This document shows, in pieces, positions 1 to 10,439 of a stretch of 63,492 nt of DNA. The notes under the pieces are model-generated. The model worked only from the letters and a program-made list of their open reading frames with translations, did no database searches and had not been told where the DNA came from. The stretch comes from Phycisphaerales bacterium (GTDB lineage Bacteria; Planctomycetota; Phycisphaerae; Phycisphaerales; UBA1924): assembly GCA_020850415.1 (NCBI GenBank), contig JADZER010000022.1, positions 1-63,492 on the forward strand, in the 5' to 3' direction. The translations under genes were made by a program, and so were the position numbers. Numbering within the stretch: the stretch's first letter is position 1; each line of letters starts with the position of its first letter.

Positions 1-240
1 GGTAGAGGCACTGATCAGCCAGCCTCCTCGTTCCGTCACGGTGGCGGGGCGGGGAACAACTCCGACCCAGCAGCACACTCCGCCCGCGCGCTCGACAGGC
101 GCGCGGACCGGAGCCAGTGACCGGTCACGAAAGCGTGCATCCCGCCGCCCCCACCAAGGGCGGCACAACCAGGAGCCCCGCCCCGCCCACCTTTTTCCAC
201 GACGACCCCAGCCGACGAACCTATCCGACGACCCGGACCC
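1..240. other. left-edge stretch with no gene I can support
   Basis: The open frames here are short, overlap on both strands and have low-complexity Arg/Pro/Ser translations typical of GC-rich shadow frames. It lies downstream of the leftward rlmN gene. I see no strong hairpin or promoter. Confidence 0.5.
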
Positions 241-1413
241 CTACGACCCGGCCCCGTCGATCCGCACACCCACAAACCGGCGCTTGCGGACCTCCTCGGT
301 CCCAAGCTGGCCGCACGCGGCCATCGAGTCCCGGCCCTTGGTCCGCCGGCGCTTGGCGAACACACCCCGCTCGCGCACCCAGCCCAGAAACTCCTCGACC
401 GCGTCCTCGTAGGGCGCCGGCCAGGGCGAGTCGCGCCTCGGGTTGTAGGGGATGAGGTTCAGCATGCCGTGGTGCTTGCCGTCGGGGCTGCCCGAGGCGG
501 TGAACGGGCGCAGGTACTCGGCCAGCTCGGCCGCGTGCTCGGGCCGGTCGTTGACGCCGGGGATGAGCACATAGCCGAAGCAGATCTTGCGGTGCGTGCC
601 GACGAAGGGGATCGCTCGGATGGCTTCCCGCAGCTCGGCCATGGGCGTGGCCCGGTTGATCGGCATGATCTGCGAGCGGATCTCGTCGTTGGGGGCGTTG
701 ATGCTGATCGCGATGCCGAGCCGCCTCCAGCCGGGCTCGGCCATCTGCTCGCACAGCCGGCGCAGGCCGTCGGCCTTGCCGACCGTGCTGACCATGATGT
801 TGGTCATCGGCACGCACGCCCCGTTGTGGTCGGTGAGGATGGCGATCGCGTCGATCACCGCCTCGACATTGTCCAGCGGCTCTCCCATGCCCATGAAGAC
901 GATGTTCTTGACGCTGGCCTGCCGCTCATGCGTCGCGCCCCACCACTGGCCCACGATCTCGGCGGCGGTCAGCGAGCGGATCAGCCCCATCTGGGCCGTC
1001 TCGCAGAACCCGCACCCCATCGCGCAGCCGACCTGGCTGGAGACGCACAGCGTGTGGCTCTTGACGCCGCGCCGGCCGATCATCGGGATCTGCACGCACT
1101 CGATGTCGTAGTACGGCATCTCGCGTGCCGCGGCTGTTTCGCCCGCGCCCCCCGGCAGCCGCTGCACGAACTTCCGGATCACCCCCTCGGGCGTCTCCTC
1201 CTCGAGCTCCTTGACGATCGGGGCGACCTCGAGCCGGAGCGTCCCGCCTCGCCCGAGCTCGGCCTCCCGCACGCCGTCCCGATAGATCGCCCTGTAGGTG
1301 CTCCGCGCCGGCCCGGCCGCCACCCCCAGCCCCCCGGCCGCACGCACGAACGCGTCGCACCGCATGGACAGCGGGTTGGGCGGGGTGCTCGGCTCGGTCG
1401 GGTTGGATCCCAT
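241..1413 (-). CDS. rlmN: 23S rRNA/tRNA adenine-C2 methyltransferase RlmN
   Basis: Radical-SAM enzyme of the RlmN/Cfr family, which methylates C2 of A2503 in 23S rRNA and A37 of some tRNAs. The 390-residue product has the iron-sulfur motif C130-x3-C134-x2-C137. A conserved Cys lies seven residues before it (C123), and the methyl-carrying Cys is in the C-terminal MAACGQL stretch (about C367). Together these mark RlmN, although separation from Cfr rests on overall resemblance only. The reading frame extends to a TTG at 1422, but I prefer the ATG at 1413: there is no Shine-Dalgarno, and a TAGGCT hexamer sits 8 nt upstream, suggesting a leaderless transcript. It is divergent from asnS with about 75 bp between them. 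Confidence 0.93.
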   Translation of the reverse strand: MGSNPTEPSTPPNPLSMRCDAFVRAAGGLGVAAGPARSTYRAIYRDGVREAELGRGGTLRLEVAPIVKELEEETPEGVIRKFVQRLPGGAGETAAAREMPYYDIECVQIPMIGRRGVKSHTLCVSSQVGCAMGCGFCETAQMGLIRSLTAAEIVGQWWGATHERQASVKNIVFMGMGEPLDNVEAVIDAIAILTDHNGACVPMTNIMVSTVGKADGLRRLCEQMAEPGWRRLGIAISINAPNDEIRSQIMPINRATPMAELREAIRAIPFVGTHRKICFGYVLIPGVNDRPEHAAELAEYLRPFTASGSPDGKHHGMLNLIPYNPRRDSPWPAPYEDAVEEFLGWVRERGVFAKRRRTKGRDSMAACGQLGTEEVRKRRFVGVRIDGAGS

Positions 1414-1421
1414 CGGCCCCA

Positions 1422-1427
1422 AGCCTA
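1422..1427 (-). promoter_or_regulatory. candidate -10 box, leaderless rlmN transcript
   Basis: TAGGCT on the minus strand ends 8 nt before the rlmN ATG, and no ribosome binding site lies between. I see no clear -35 box. It is one of eight similarly placed TANNNT hexamers in the window. Confidence 0.4.
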
Positions 1428-1488
1428 GCCGCCCGGCCGGCGGGTCCCACCCCTACGATCGCTCCCAACCCCTGGTAGGAGCTGTTTC

Positions 1489-2904
<1,416 letters not shown>

Positions 2905-3170
2905 TTCGCCATTTAATCGCAAGAGCGATCGCCCACAATGCTGCAATGACTTACAATCCACACTGGGGCCCACAATCACCGCACCGAACTGTGGCCTGCG
3001 CAGGTGGGATCGTCCCATTGACTCAAATACCTCGCCAGAATCACATTGAAAGTGTCGGCATCACTGTCAAGGGACAGGATGTCTCGCTTCAAGGCGCTTC
3101 CTTCTCGATGTGTGCGGTGCGAGGTACAACCCCCTTCCTCGCACCCCACACGCCGCACCCGCGATATACC

Positions 3171-4367
3171 ATGCGGTTCGGGTACCTGCGAGATCAACGA
3201 CCCAAGTGCTCGATGGTGGTCGGTGCGGGTTTCTCAAGGGACATGATCGACGCCCTCAGCCTTCGCGCGGTATGTGATACTTCGAATCCTGTGCCGGGGG
3301 CTGTCAAGAGTCCGGTAACATGGTTGGGCGCGGCGGGACCAGCAGGGATTCTGAGTCACGATGTTTCGGACTACCCGAGGATTCAAGCGCGGTGGGCGTC
3401 GAGCGGGCTCGCACGAGACCCGCGGGGTTTCTATAAGCTCTGCGGAAGGTCGCCCGTGAACTCCCCGTTGAACCGAGCGGTTGTGCCGGGCAAGTTCTCG
3501 CTCGACCTGGATTCACTCCCCTACGAGCTTCGCGTGTACTTGTGGGCGATATACGCTAGCTACGACCGCATGGCGTACTGCACATTTTGGCGGGACCCAG
3601 GCAGATGGCCATCATTGAAGGTGTGGAGACATGTACTGGGTGCCTTTCGAACCACTCTGATTTCGTATAATTATGAGTGTCTTGCCGAGTATGCTACAGC
3701 GGCTTGTGGCTATCACCCTGTCAACGAGCCCGATCGCAATGTGTTGCAGGTGCTTGATGCATTCCCGAGCGAGGTGCCGGTCATCAAGCCGCACGGCTCG
3801 ATCACTCATTACTCACCCGGAGGCCTCTGGTTCGAGACAGCAGACCACTGGAGGAACCGCTTGAGGCTCCTGGACTGCACCTCCGATCCATTTGCTTCGT
3901 CGGCCTGGCCTCCCACAGCAATGCCGGTTCTCCCAGACCTTGTGCCACCCGGCCATGCCGGGGATCGGTTGTGCAATCCCCAAACAGATGTCCATCAGGC
4001 AATTAGGTCTGCCCTCGGCGACTCGGATCTGGTCGTGGTATGGGGGCTGAGTGGGAATCCGCCCGACGACATGGAAGTGCGATCTCATTTTAGAAGCATC
4101 CCTGGATCAAGTAGGTGCTACTACATTGGGTTCGATGACAACGACCGAATGAACCCGGCCTACAAAGCACTGCTCGCCACAGGTGCTGAGGTGGGGTTCT
4201 TGCGAGCATCGATGGAAGGGCCGTTCGTTCTCACGGAACTCGACCCAGCATCGTTCGTCCGCAGATCGGCAGATCCCGAGCGCACGCTTGTCGAGATGGC
4301 GGGGGGCCAGGACCAGCAGTATGATCTCGTCACGCGGTTTCGCCGACTTCAGCGAAGGGATGCCTGA
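3171..4367 (+). CDS. SIR2-like NAD-binding protein, possible defence gene
   Basis: A 398-residue protein with SIR2-superfamily signatures: a Rossmann GAGFS motif at residues 18-22, a SYNYE segment whose N167 matches the catalytic Asn, and KPHGSI whose H208 matches the catalytic His of SIR2-like NAD hydrolases. A C-terminal VVVWGLSG stretch fits the last Rossmann strand. I chose the ATG at 3171 because it places the nucleotide motif about 18 residues from the N terminus; an in-frame ATG at 2946 would add 75 unremarkable residues. Base composition is visibly less GC-rich than the neighbours and codon choice differs, so horizontal transfer is likely. SIR2-like proteins often act in anti-phage NAD depletion, but no partner gene is adjacent, so that role is only suggested. 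Confidence 0.75.
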   Translation: MRFGYLRDQRPKCSMVVGAGFSRDMIDALSLRAVCDTSNPVPGAVKSPVTWLGAAGPAGILSHDVSDYPRIQARWASSGLARDPRGFYKLCGRSPVNSPLNRAVVPGKFSLDLDSLPYELRVYLWAIYASYDRMAYCTFWRDPGRWPSLKVWRHVLGAFRTTLISYNYECLAEYATAACGYHPVNEPDRNVLQVLDAFPSEVPVIKPHGSITHYSPGGLWFETADHWRNRLRLLDCTSDPFASSAWPPTAMPVLPDLVPPGHAGDRLCNPQTDVHQAIRSALGDSDLVVVWGLSGNPPDDMEVRSHFRSIPGSSRCYYIGFDDNDRMNPAYKALLATGAEVGFLRASMEGPFVLTELDPASFVRRSADPERTLVEMAGGQDQQYDLVTRFRRLQRRDA

Positions 4368-4494
4368 GAGACCGAGTGTCCTGCCCAGAGCCGTTTGAGG
4401 GCGAGACCAACTGCTTTCGCGTTGGGGCCGCTCGCTATGCACGCATCCAGGACTTGTGCGGCGGAGGGGTATTCGCACTAGCCACGGACCAAGA

Positions 4495-4512
4495 GGACCC
4501 CTGCCGGGGTCC
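4495..4512. terminator. short hairpin after the SIR2-like gene
   Basis: A 7-bp stem (GGACCCC / GGGGTCC) with a 4-nt loop lies between the convergent SIR2-like gene and the NxxGxxAF-repeat gene. It has no U tract, so terminator function is weakly supported. Confidence 0.3.
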
Positions 4513-4569
4513 CGGGAACTGGGGCAGTTGTCCGGGGGTGTCGCCCGCTGCGCGTGGCTCCACCCCCGG

Positions 4570-5655
4570 CTACTGGAGTGCAGCCCTTCGGGCTGCGGGT
4601 TGGCTCCTCACGATGACTCCCCGCCCATCCTCCAGCCCCAGCCGCACCGCGATATCGCCCGCCCGATTGATCGAGACCGGGTTGAGGGCGAACTCGGTGA
4701 TGGTGGAGCCGAGGAACTCGTCGCCGATGCCGAGGATGCGGTCGGTGGTGGGGTCTGGTCCCGCGTAGATGCCGAGCGTGCCGCCGCGCGGCGTGGCGAA
4801 GTAGACCACGCGCCCGTGCCCGTCGATGAGCGAGCCGCGGAAGCTCTCGAAGGGGCCGTCGCGTGGGGAGCTGACGAGGCACTCGATGCTGCCGCGGTGT
4901 GCGAGGTAGATGCCGGAGCGGGCGTGTCCATCCGCGGCCTGCTCGGTCGCGGCGAAGACAACTCTGCCCGCGTCGTCGAGCATGGGGAACGGGCCGAGCC
5001 AGGTGAAGCGGGCGCCGGTGTGGGCGACGATGCTCGGGCCGGTCGGCCGCCACAGCACGATCGCGCGCCCGGCGGGGTCCAGGTCGGCGCAGCAGGACAC
5101 GCACCCGGACTCGTTGATCACGGGCAGGCCCTGGAAGGCGCGGACCCGGACGGGCCCGTCGGGGCCGTCGAGTTCCTGTCCAACGGCGGCGAGCTGCTCG
5201 TGACCAGCCGCGTCGGGGCCGGCGCGGCAGATCGCTTCGCCGAGCGGCGTCCGCAGGCGGAAGGCGCAGACCCCGGCGCGGTTCATGGTCGGGCCAAGCG
5301 GGCCGGCGCCCTCGGCGATGATCCGGTGCTCGGTGGCTGTAGTGAGCACGACCACCCGCTCGGCGCGGGGCGTCTGGGCGTAGAAGCAGCACCGGCCGCC
5401 CGCGACGGCGGGGTGGCTGACGACCTCGAGGTCGCCGCCGGCGATGCACTCGGTGACGGTGGGGCCTGCGCCGGTGGCGGAGCCGGGCGCGGCGGCGAAG
5501 ACCGAGGAGCGGGCGCCGGGGCGTGCCTGGGTGAGCTCGGCCTGGAAGGCGACGGTCCCGTCGGCCCCGAGGGCGGGCACATAGGGGGCGAAGGTCCGGA
5601 AACGCGGGCCGGTCTGGGCGATGGGTGTCAGGGAGGGCGGATTATCCCTGTGCAT
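4570..5655 (-). CDS. NxxGxxAF-repeat protein (choice-of-anchor type)
   Basis: A 361-residue protein built of repeats of about 45-60 residues with degenerate NxxGxxAF signatures, for example [27 protein letters not shown] and INRAGDIAV. Such repeats occur in secreted or surface proteins of planctomycetes and others and resemble beta-propeller blades. Unusually, this copy has no clear signal peptide and no C-terminal anchor. The ATG at 5655 is chosen because GGAG lies about 7 nt upstream, and a TATCGT hexamer further upstream may be its -10. The longer in-frame extension to 6147 overlaps the divergent helicase gene and is rejected. Function is unknown. Confidence 0.72.
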   Translation of the reverse strand: MHRDNPPSLTPIAQTGPRFRTFAPYVPALGADGTVAFQAELTQARPGARSSVFAAAPGSATGAGPTVTECIAGGDLEVVSHPAVAGGRCCFYAQTPRAERVVVLTTATEHRIIAEGAGPLGPTMNRAGVCAFRLRTPLGEAICRAGPDAAGHEQLAAVGQELDGPDGPVRVRAFQGLPVINESGCVSCCADLDPAGRAIVLWRPTGPSIVAHTGARFTWLGPFPMLDDAGRVVFAATEQAADGHARSGIYLAHRGSIECLVSSPRDGPFESFRGSLIDGHGRVVYFATPRGGTLGIYAGPDPTTDRILGIGDEFLGSTITEFALNPVSINRAGDIAVRLGLEDGRGVIVRSQPAARRAALQ

Positions 5656-5937
5656 TGGCTTTCTCCGCGTGGGCGGGGCGGGCGGCCTACGATACCAGTA
5701 CAAGCCGGTGGCCTCAGCCCTCCCGCGGATCCGCCTCAGGCGTGGCGGGAGGACCAATCTGGGAATCTGTCGGCGGCGTCCTCTCCGCCCGGTGAATGGT
5801 TCACCGGTCTCCGCGAAGACGCTCCACCCAGTTCGGCCCCCGTCCCCAAGCCACATCCAGGCCGGGCACAGGACTCGCCCAACGAACACACGCCCCCGAC
5901 GCCGCTGTGCGCCGGTGGCTCTCGGAGATTGATCACT

Positions 5938-7638
5938 TTGTCTACCCGTACCCCCAGCAACAATTCCAACAACCCCAACAACAACCCCAACAACAACCCT
6001 TCCAACAAGCCCTCCAACGGTCCCTCCAACAACAGGCCCAACGGCGCGCCCAACAACAAGCCCGGCAAGAACTTCCGCGGCAAGAAGCCCGGCAGCGGCA
6101 ACCCCAACAGCCGCCCCAACCGCACCGAGCGGCCCGAGACGATCCACCGACCGGGCCTCTACCGGGCTCCGGAGGTTCGCGCTGTGCAGGACGATGGCGC
6201 GGGGCCTGAGAGCCGTGGCGCCGTAGTGGCGCAGGCTCCGAGCCTGGCGCGTTCAGAGGTGCCGTGCAGGCTGGAAGCCTGCACCACAACATCACCCGGC
6301 GCGTTCACCGAGCTTGGGCTCTCGGCGCAGGTCCTCCGCGCGGTGCGGGAGGAGGGGTACGAGACCCCGACGCCGATCCAGGCCCAGGCGATCCCGGCGG
6401 CGCTCGCGGGCCGGGACATCCTCGGCAGTGCGCAGACCGGCACGGGCAAGACCGCCGCGTTCGCGTTGCCGATCCTGCACAAGCTGCACGAGGAGGGGGT
6501 TGCGGGCGACCGCGGGTACCACTACGCCCGGGCGCTGGTGCTGTGCCCGACGCGTGAGCTTGCGGGGCAGATCGAGGACAGCTTCAAGACCTACGGCCGG
6601 CACACGCGTCTGCGTCACACGGCGATCTACGGCGGGGTGAGCCAGCACCGGCAGGAGAAGGCTCTCGCGCGGGGCGTGGACATCCTGGTCGCGACGCCGG
6701 GGCGTCTCATGGACCTCATCGAGCAGGGCATCATCGATCTGTGCGAGGTGGACATGTTCGTCCTCGACGAGGCGGACCGGATGCTGGACATGGGGTTCAT
6801 CCACCCCATCCGCAAGATCGCCGCGATGCTGCCGGCCGAGCGCCAGACGATGCTGTTCAGCGCGACCATGCCCAAGGAGATCCGGGCCCTGGCCGACTCG
6901 CTCCTGACCAACCCGGTGCGGGTGACGGTGAGCCCCGTGGCGTCGGCGGCGCCGCTGATCGAGCAGTCGGTGTACATGGTGGGGCGCGAGCAGAAGCAGG
7001 CGCTGCTGCACCACCTGCTCGACGAGCACGGGATCGCGCGGTCGCTGGTCTTCACGAAGACCAAGCACGGGGCCGACCGGGTGACCCGCCGGCTGAACAA
7101 GGCGGGGATCGCGGCGGACGCGATCCACGGCAACAAGTCGCAGAACCAGCGTCAGCGGGCCCTCGACGGGTTCCGGGCGGGCAAGTCGCGGGTGCTGGTG
7201 GCGACGGATGTCGCGGCCCGTGGGCTGGACATCGACGATATCACGCATGTCTTCAACTTCGACATGCCGCACGAGCCGGAGTCGTATGTCCACCGGATCG
7301 GACGGACCGGTCGGGCTGGCGCGACCGGCCGGGCGATCGCGTTCTGCGACGGCGAGGAGCGGTCGCTGCTCCGTCAGATCGAGCGTCTGATCGGGACGCC
7401 GATCGCGGCGACGACGAAGCTGCCGGTGCTGCCCAAGCTCGACCCGCGGGAGCGGGCCGAGCCTGCCGGGGAGGATGGGGCGGACGAGGGCGCCGAGCGT
7501 CCGGAGGCGGCCGCGCCAAGCCGGCCGGTCGTCAAGAAGGCGCCGCGCCCGGGCATGGGCGGGAAGCCCTTCGCGAAGCGCGGCGGGAAGCCCCACGCGG
7601 CGCGGGGCGGGAAGTCGGGCCCCCGGGCCCGTGGCTGA
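5938..7638 (+). CDS. DEAD-box RNA helicase (RhlE-like) with Asn-rich N terminus
   Basis: ATP-dependent RNA helicase, about 566 residues. It has a Q motif (FTELGL...TPTPIQ), Walker A AQTGTGKT (165-172), DEAD (277-280), SAT (308), ARGLDI and HRIGRTGR (from 452), plus a basic Gly/Lys/Arg tail. It resembles the RhlE group acting in RNA decay or ribosome assembly. No ATG precedes the core. The TTG at 5938, with GGAG about 10 nt upstream, is my start; another TTG lies at 5929. The first 65 or so residues are Asn/Pro/Ser repeats. Between these and the core, a copy of an interspersed inverted-repeat element (6224-6289) is translated in frame as linker. Confidence 0.88.
   Translation: MSTRTPSNNSNNPNNNPNNNPSNKPSNGPSNNRPNGAPNNKPGKNFRGKKPGSGNPNSRPNRTERPETIHRPGLYRAPEVRAVQDDGAGPESRGAVVAQAPSLARSEVPCRLEACTTTSPGAFTELGLSAQVLRAVREEGYETPTPIQAQAIPAALAGRDILGSAQTGTGKTAAFALPILHKLHEEGVAGDRGYHYARALVLCPTRELAGQIEDSFKTYGRHTRLRHTAIYGGVSQHRQEKALARGVDILVATPGRLMDLIEQGIIDLCEVDMFVLDEADRMLDMGFIHPIRKIAAMLPAERQTMLFSATMPKEIRALADSLLTNPVRVTVSPVASAAPLIEQSVYMVGREQKQALLHHLLDEHGIARSLVFTKTKHGADRVTRRLNKAGIAADAIHGNKSQNQRQRALDGFRAGKSRVLVATDVAARGLDIDDITHVFNFDMPHEPESYVHRIGRTGRAGATGRAIAFCDGEERSLLRQIERLIGTPIAATTKLPVLPKLDPRERAEPAGEDGADEGAERPEAAAPSRPVVKKAPRPGMGGKPFAKRGGKPHAARGGKSGPRARG
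6224..6289 (+). repeat. interspersed inverted-repeat element, family A, copy 1
   Basis: The right arm (6264-6289) contains GCAGGCTGGAAGCCTGC followed by ACCACAA and is identical over 26 nt to the arm at 31058-31083. The left arm (6224-6249) is a degenerate inverse of it, and about 14 nt separate the arms. The element sits inside the DEAD-box gene and keeps the frame, encoding roughly residues 96-117. Identity with a copy 25 kb away in an unrelated gene is what supports a dispersed element. Confidence 0.75.
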
Positions 7639-7697
7639 GGGGCGGGGGCGTCGAGGGTGGGCCTGGGCGTGGCGGTTGAGGGTCCTGTGCGGAGCAC

Positions 7698-7726
7698 TTG
7701 ACACCCGAACGCTCTCCGATCACAAT
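7698..7726 (+). promoter_or_regulatory. sigma70-type promoter for the DUF4240 gene
   Basis: TTGACA (7698-7703), a 17-nt spacer and CACAAT (7721-7726). The -35 is perfect and the spacing optimal. The leader of about 40 nt carries GGGAG upstream of the ATG at 7774. Confidence 0.6.
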
Positions 7727-7773
7727 CCCGCCTTCGTGCCTCACGCTACCCCACACAATCCCGGGAGACAGCC

Positions 7774-8295
7774 ATGACCACGCCCGATTGCTGGAAGCTC
7801 ATCGCCGACGCCGCACGCGAGGCCGCCGAGCCGGAGGAGATCCCTGAAGCGCTGACCGCGCTGCTCGCGAAGCTCCCGCCCGAGCAGATCGTGGGGTTTG
7901 ACCGGTGGTTCCACGAGCGTCTCGATGAGGCGTACACCTGGGACCTCTGGGCGGCGGCGTATGTGATGATGGGCGGGTGCGGCGACGACGGGTTCGAGTA
8001 CTTCCGGTGCTGGCTGATCGCCCAGGGCCGGGAGACCTTCGGCGCCGTGGTGGCCAACCCGGACTCGCTCGCGGAGCTCGAGATCGAGGACCCGTACGAG
8101 TGCGAGCTGGAGGGGCTGCTCGCGGCGACGATGGACGCCTTCGAGGAGCGCGCGGGCGAGGAGTTGCCGGCGCTGCCGCCCGAGCTGAGGCTCTGCGCCG
8201 ATCCGGTGGGGACGCCGTTTGACGAGGACAGCGAGGAGGACATGCGGGGGCGGTGCCCGCGCCTGTTCGAGAAGTACTGGGCGGAGGCCGAGTAG
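7774..8295 (+). CDS. DUF4240 domain protein
   Basis: A 173-residue acidic, probably cytoplasmic protein matching DUF4240. It opens with CWKLIADAAREA, followed by the family's WDLWAAAYVMMGGCGDDGF block (about residues 54-72) and FRCWLIAQGRETF. The family is widespread but has no established function. The ATG has GGGAGA about 8 nt upstream and a good promoter at 7698-7726. It appears monocistronic and ends convergently with the aldo/keto reductase gene. Confidence 0.8.
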   Translation: MTTPDCWKLIADAAREAAEPEEIPEALTALLAKLPPEQIVGFDRWFHERLDEAYTWDLWAAAYVMMGGCGDDGFEYFRCWLIAQGRETFGAVVANPDSLAELEIEDPYECELEGLLAATMDAFEERAGEELPALPPELRLCADPVGTPFDEDSEEDMRGRCPRLFEKYWAEAE

Positions 8296-8388
8296 CGCCC
8301 ACGCGGCGTGGTGCCCTCGCTCCATCGCGCGGCGGGCGCCGGGCTTGGGCGAGCCGGCGGGCGCGACATTGGGCGCGGTTCACCGGAG

Positions 8389-9165
8389 TCAGCAAGCGCG
8401 TTCGGCCGCGCCGGCGTTGTGGCGCAGGTGGGCGGGGTTGATCGTGCCCACGACCACGGAGGAAACGCCCGGCTCGGCGAGCAGGTAGCGGAGTGCATCC
8501 TCGACGGGGTCGGCTCCGCCCGCGGGGAGGTGGCCCGAGCGGAAGCCCTTCTTGATGAGGACGCCGACGCCTCGGGCGTGCGCCTCCCGGACCACGGGGA
8601 GCATCTCGGGCTCGGTGGGGTTGAGAGCCAGCATGAGGACATCGCTGAGGGGCATGGCGGCGCGGGCGCCGTCGACGGACTTCGGCGAGAAACCGATGGC
8701 GCGGACCTTGCCGGCTTGCTTACAGCGGCCAAGGGTCTCCATGACCCCCTGGTCCATCGCCGCGAGGTCATCGCCGTCGGAGTGGACGAGCACGATGTCG
8801 AGGTGGTCGGTCCCGAGGCACGCGAGGGACCTGTCGACGCTTTCGGTGGTATGCGCGGCAGAGAAATCAAACCGTGAGCGGCCGTTCTCGAACTCCTCGC
8901 CGACCTTGGTTGAGAGGATCCACCGGTCGCGCCGGCCGGCGAGGAGATCGCCGAGGCGTTCCTCGGCGCTGCCGTAGGCGGGGGCGGTGTCGAGCAGGTT
9001 GATACCGAGCGCGGCGGCGGTGTCGAGGAGGGCGAGGGCGTCGGCGTCGGTGGGCAGGTCGAAGGGGCGCGGGTACTTCACGCCCTCGTTCCGGCCGAGC
9101 TTGACGGTGCCCAGGCCGAGCACGGAGACGAGCATGCCGGTGCGCCCGAGGGGTCTTAGCTCCAT
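8389..9165 (-). CDS. aldo/keto reductase
   Basis: A 258-residue member of the aldo/keto reductase superfamily, NADPH-dependent TIM-barrel oxidoreductases. The N terminus MELRPLGRTGMLVSVLGLG, the GINLLDTAPAYGSAEERLG motif with catalytic Asp and Tyr, STKVG with the catalytic Lys, and the late SSVVVGTINPAHL segment are all present. It is somewhat short for the family (usually 280-330). The ATG overlaps the last 10 nt of the upstream FAD oxidoreductase gene, and its ribosome site (GAGGA) lies inside that gene, so the two are translationally coupled and probably share a pathway. The substrate cannot be read from sequence. Confidence 0.88.
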   Translation of the reverse strand: MELRPLGRTGMLVSVLGLGTVKLGRNEGVKYPRPFDLPTDADALALLDTAAALGINLLDTAPAYGSAEERLGDLLAGRRDRWILSTKVGEEFENGRSRFDFSAAHTTESVDRSLACLGTDHLDIVLVHSDGDDLAAMDQGVMETLGRCKQAGKVRAIGFSPKSVDGARAAMPLSDVLMLALNPTEPEMLPVVREAHARGVGVLIKKGFRSGHLPAGGADPVEDALRYLLAEPGVSSVVVGTINPAHLRHNAGAAERAC

Positions 9166-10394
9166 GCCAGGTCCTCACGGTCCCACAGCGGGGTCGCGAT
9201 CGGGGGGGTGGGGAACGGCGGGGGGGGCGGCGGGTTCCCGGTCGGTTCGATGCCCAGCTCGGCGAGCCGGCCACGGACCGAGGCGGCGGCGAGGGGGGCC
9301 AGCACGAGCTTGGTCGGCCAGCAGGCGATGACCGACGCGTGGCGGCGGACGATGGGGGTGTCGGGGCGTCGGCCCTGCTCGTCGAGACCCTCGGCGCGGT
9401 CCACGCGGTGGGTGGCGAACTCGAGGGATGCGGTGTCGATCCAGGGGACGATCTTGGCGAGTTCGGCGCGGGCTTCGGCGATCTGATCCTCGCGGGAGCG
9501 CTCCACGCCGGACTCGGCGAGCTGGCCTCCGATGTACCAGACCGTGCGGCCCGCGTCGTCGGTGGTGGTGGTGATGGTGGCGCGGGGCTTGTCGGAGAGG
9601 CTGACGCAGTGGGCGTAGAGGTGGGGCAGGTCGACCCCGCGCGCGAGCACCATGTGGAGGGGGCGGCGCTGCATGCGTATTTCGGGCGAGAGCTCGAGCT
9701 GTGCGAGGAGGCGCTCGTTGCCGGCGCCGGCGGTGCAGACGAGCGCGCGGGGGGCGAGGGTGACGGGCCCGTCGCGCGTTTCGAGGGAGACGGCGAGCGA
9801 TACCTCCCGCGCGGGTCTCCGGGCGACCGAGACGGCGAGGGCGTGGATGAGGCGGTCGCGGGCGGGGTCGGCGAGGGTGTGGAGCAAGCTGGGCAGGTCG
9901 AGGACGGGCTCGTCGAGCTGGTAGACATCGACGCCGGCGGGGGCGGCGGCGAAGGCGGCCGGGCTTTCGGTGCGGGCGAGCTTCCGCGGGCCGCTCACCA
10001 GGGCTTTGGAGGCGGCCAGGCCGGTGATGCGAGAGGCGACCCCCGGGGTGGTGAACATGTGGGTGTGGGGGCTGAGGACGGTGACGGCGGTGAGGTCGGG
10101 AGCAGGGGAGGGAGGAGGCTGGGTAGGGGAAGAGGGGGCCCGGAGTGCCCCGCCCCGGAGGCTGGCGCGCCAGACGGCGGCGGCCTCCCCGGCGGCGCGG
10201 CTGGCCTCGGCGGCGTGGCCGGTCAGGGCGTACTTGGCGCCCGCGTGCAGGATGGCCTGGCTGGCGATGGTCTGGCCGGAGCCCAGGGCCTCGGTCTCGA
10301 CGAGCAGGGCGTCGTAGCCCTCGGCGAGGAGGGTTCGGAGGGTCCAGAGTCCGGCGATGCCGCCGCCGAGGATGAGGCAGTCAGGGGTGAGCAC
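9156..10394 (-). CDS. FAD-dependent oxidoreductase (DAO / glycerol-3-phosphate dehydrogenase-like)
   Basis: A 412-residue flavoprotein. The dinucleotide-binding motif LILGGGIAGLWTLRTL is at the extreme N terminus, with a matching later ALVCTAGAGNERLL segment typical of the D-amino-acid-oxidase/glycerol-3-phosphate dehydrogenase fold. The substrate is not evident. The frame opens at a TTG (10403), but I prefer the GTG at 10394, because TACCCT ends 8 nt before it and no Shine-Dalgarno is present. It is first in a two-gene operon with the overlapping aldo/keto reductase. Confidence 0.82.
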   Translation of the reverse strand: MLTPDCLILGGGIAGLWTLRTLLAEGYDALLVETEALGSGQTIASQAILHAGAKYALTGHAAEASRAAGEAAAVWRASLRGGALRAPSSPTQPPPSPAPDLTAVTVLSPHTHMFTTPGVASRITGLAASKALVSGPRKLARTESPAAFAAAPAGVDVYQLDEPVLDLPSLLHTLADPARDRLIHALAVSVARRPAREVSLAVSLETRDGPVTLAPRALVCTAGAGNERLLAQLELSPEIRMQRRPLHMVLARGVDLPHLYAHCVSLSDKPRATITTTTDDAGRTVWYIGGQLAESGVERSREDQIAEARAELAKIVPWIDTASLEFATHRVDRAEGLDEQGRRPDTPIVRRHASVIACWPTKLVLAPLAAASVRGRLAELGIEPTGNPPPPPPFPTPPIATPLWDREDLAWS

Positions 10395-10402
10395 GACTGC
10401 CA

Positions 10403-10408
10403 AGGGTA
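10403..10408 (-). promoter_or_regulatory. candidate -10 box of the FAD oxidoreductase operon
   Basis: TACCCT on the minus strand ends 8 nt before the GTG at 10394, in a gene lacking a ribosome binding site. This is the same geometry as at rlmN and the TSCPD gene. Confidence 0.35.
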
Positions 10409-10439
10409 GCGGAGGCGTGGGGGTCGGCCGCGGGAGGGG

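Noticed and set aside
4456..5937. Long plus-strand extension of the helicase frame
   Set aside because: It is antisense to the NxxGxxAF-repeat gene and has typical GC-shadow composition. Helicase similarity begins only after the Asn-rich repeats.
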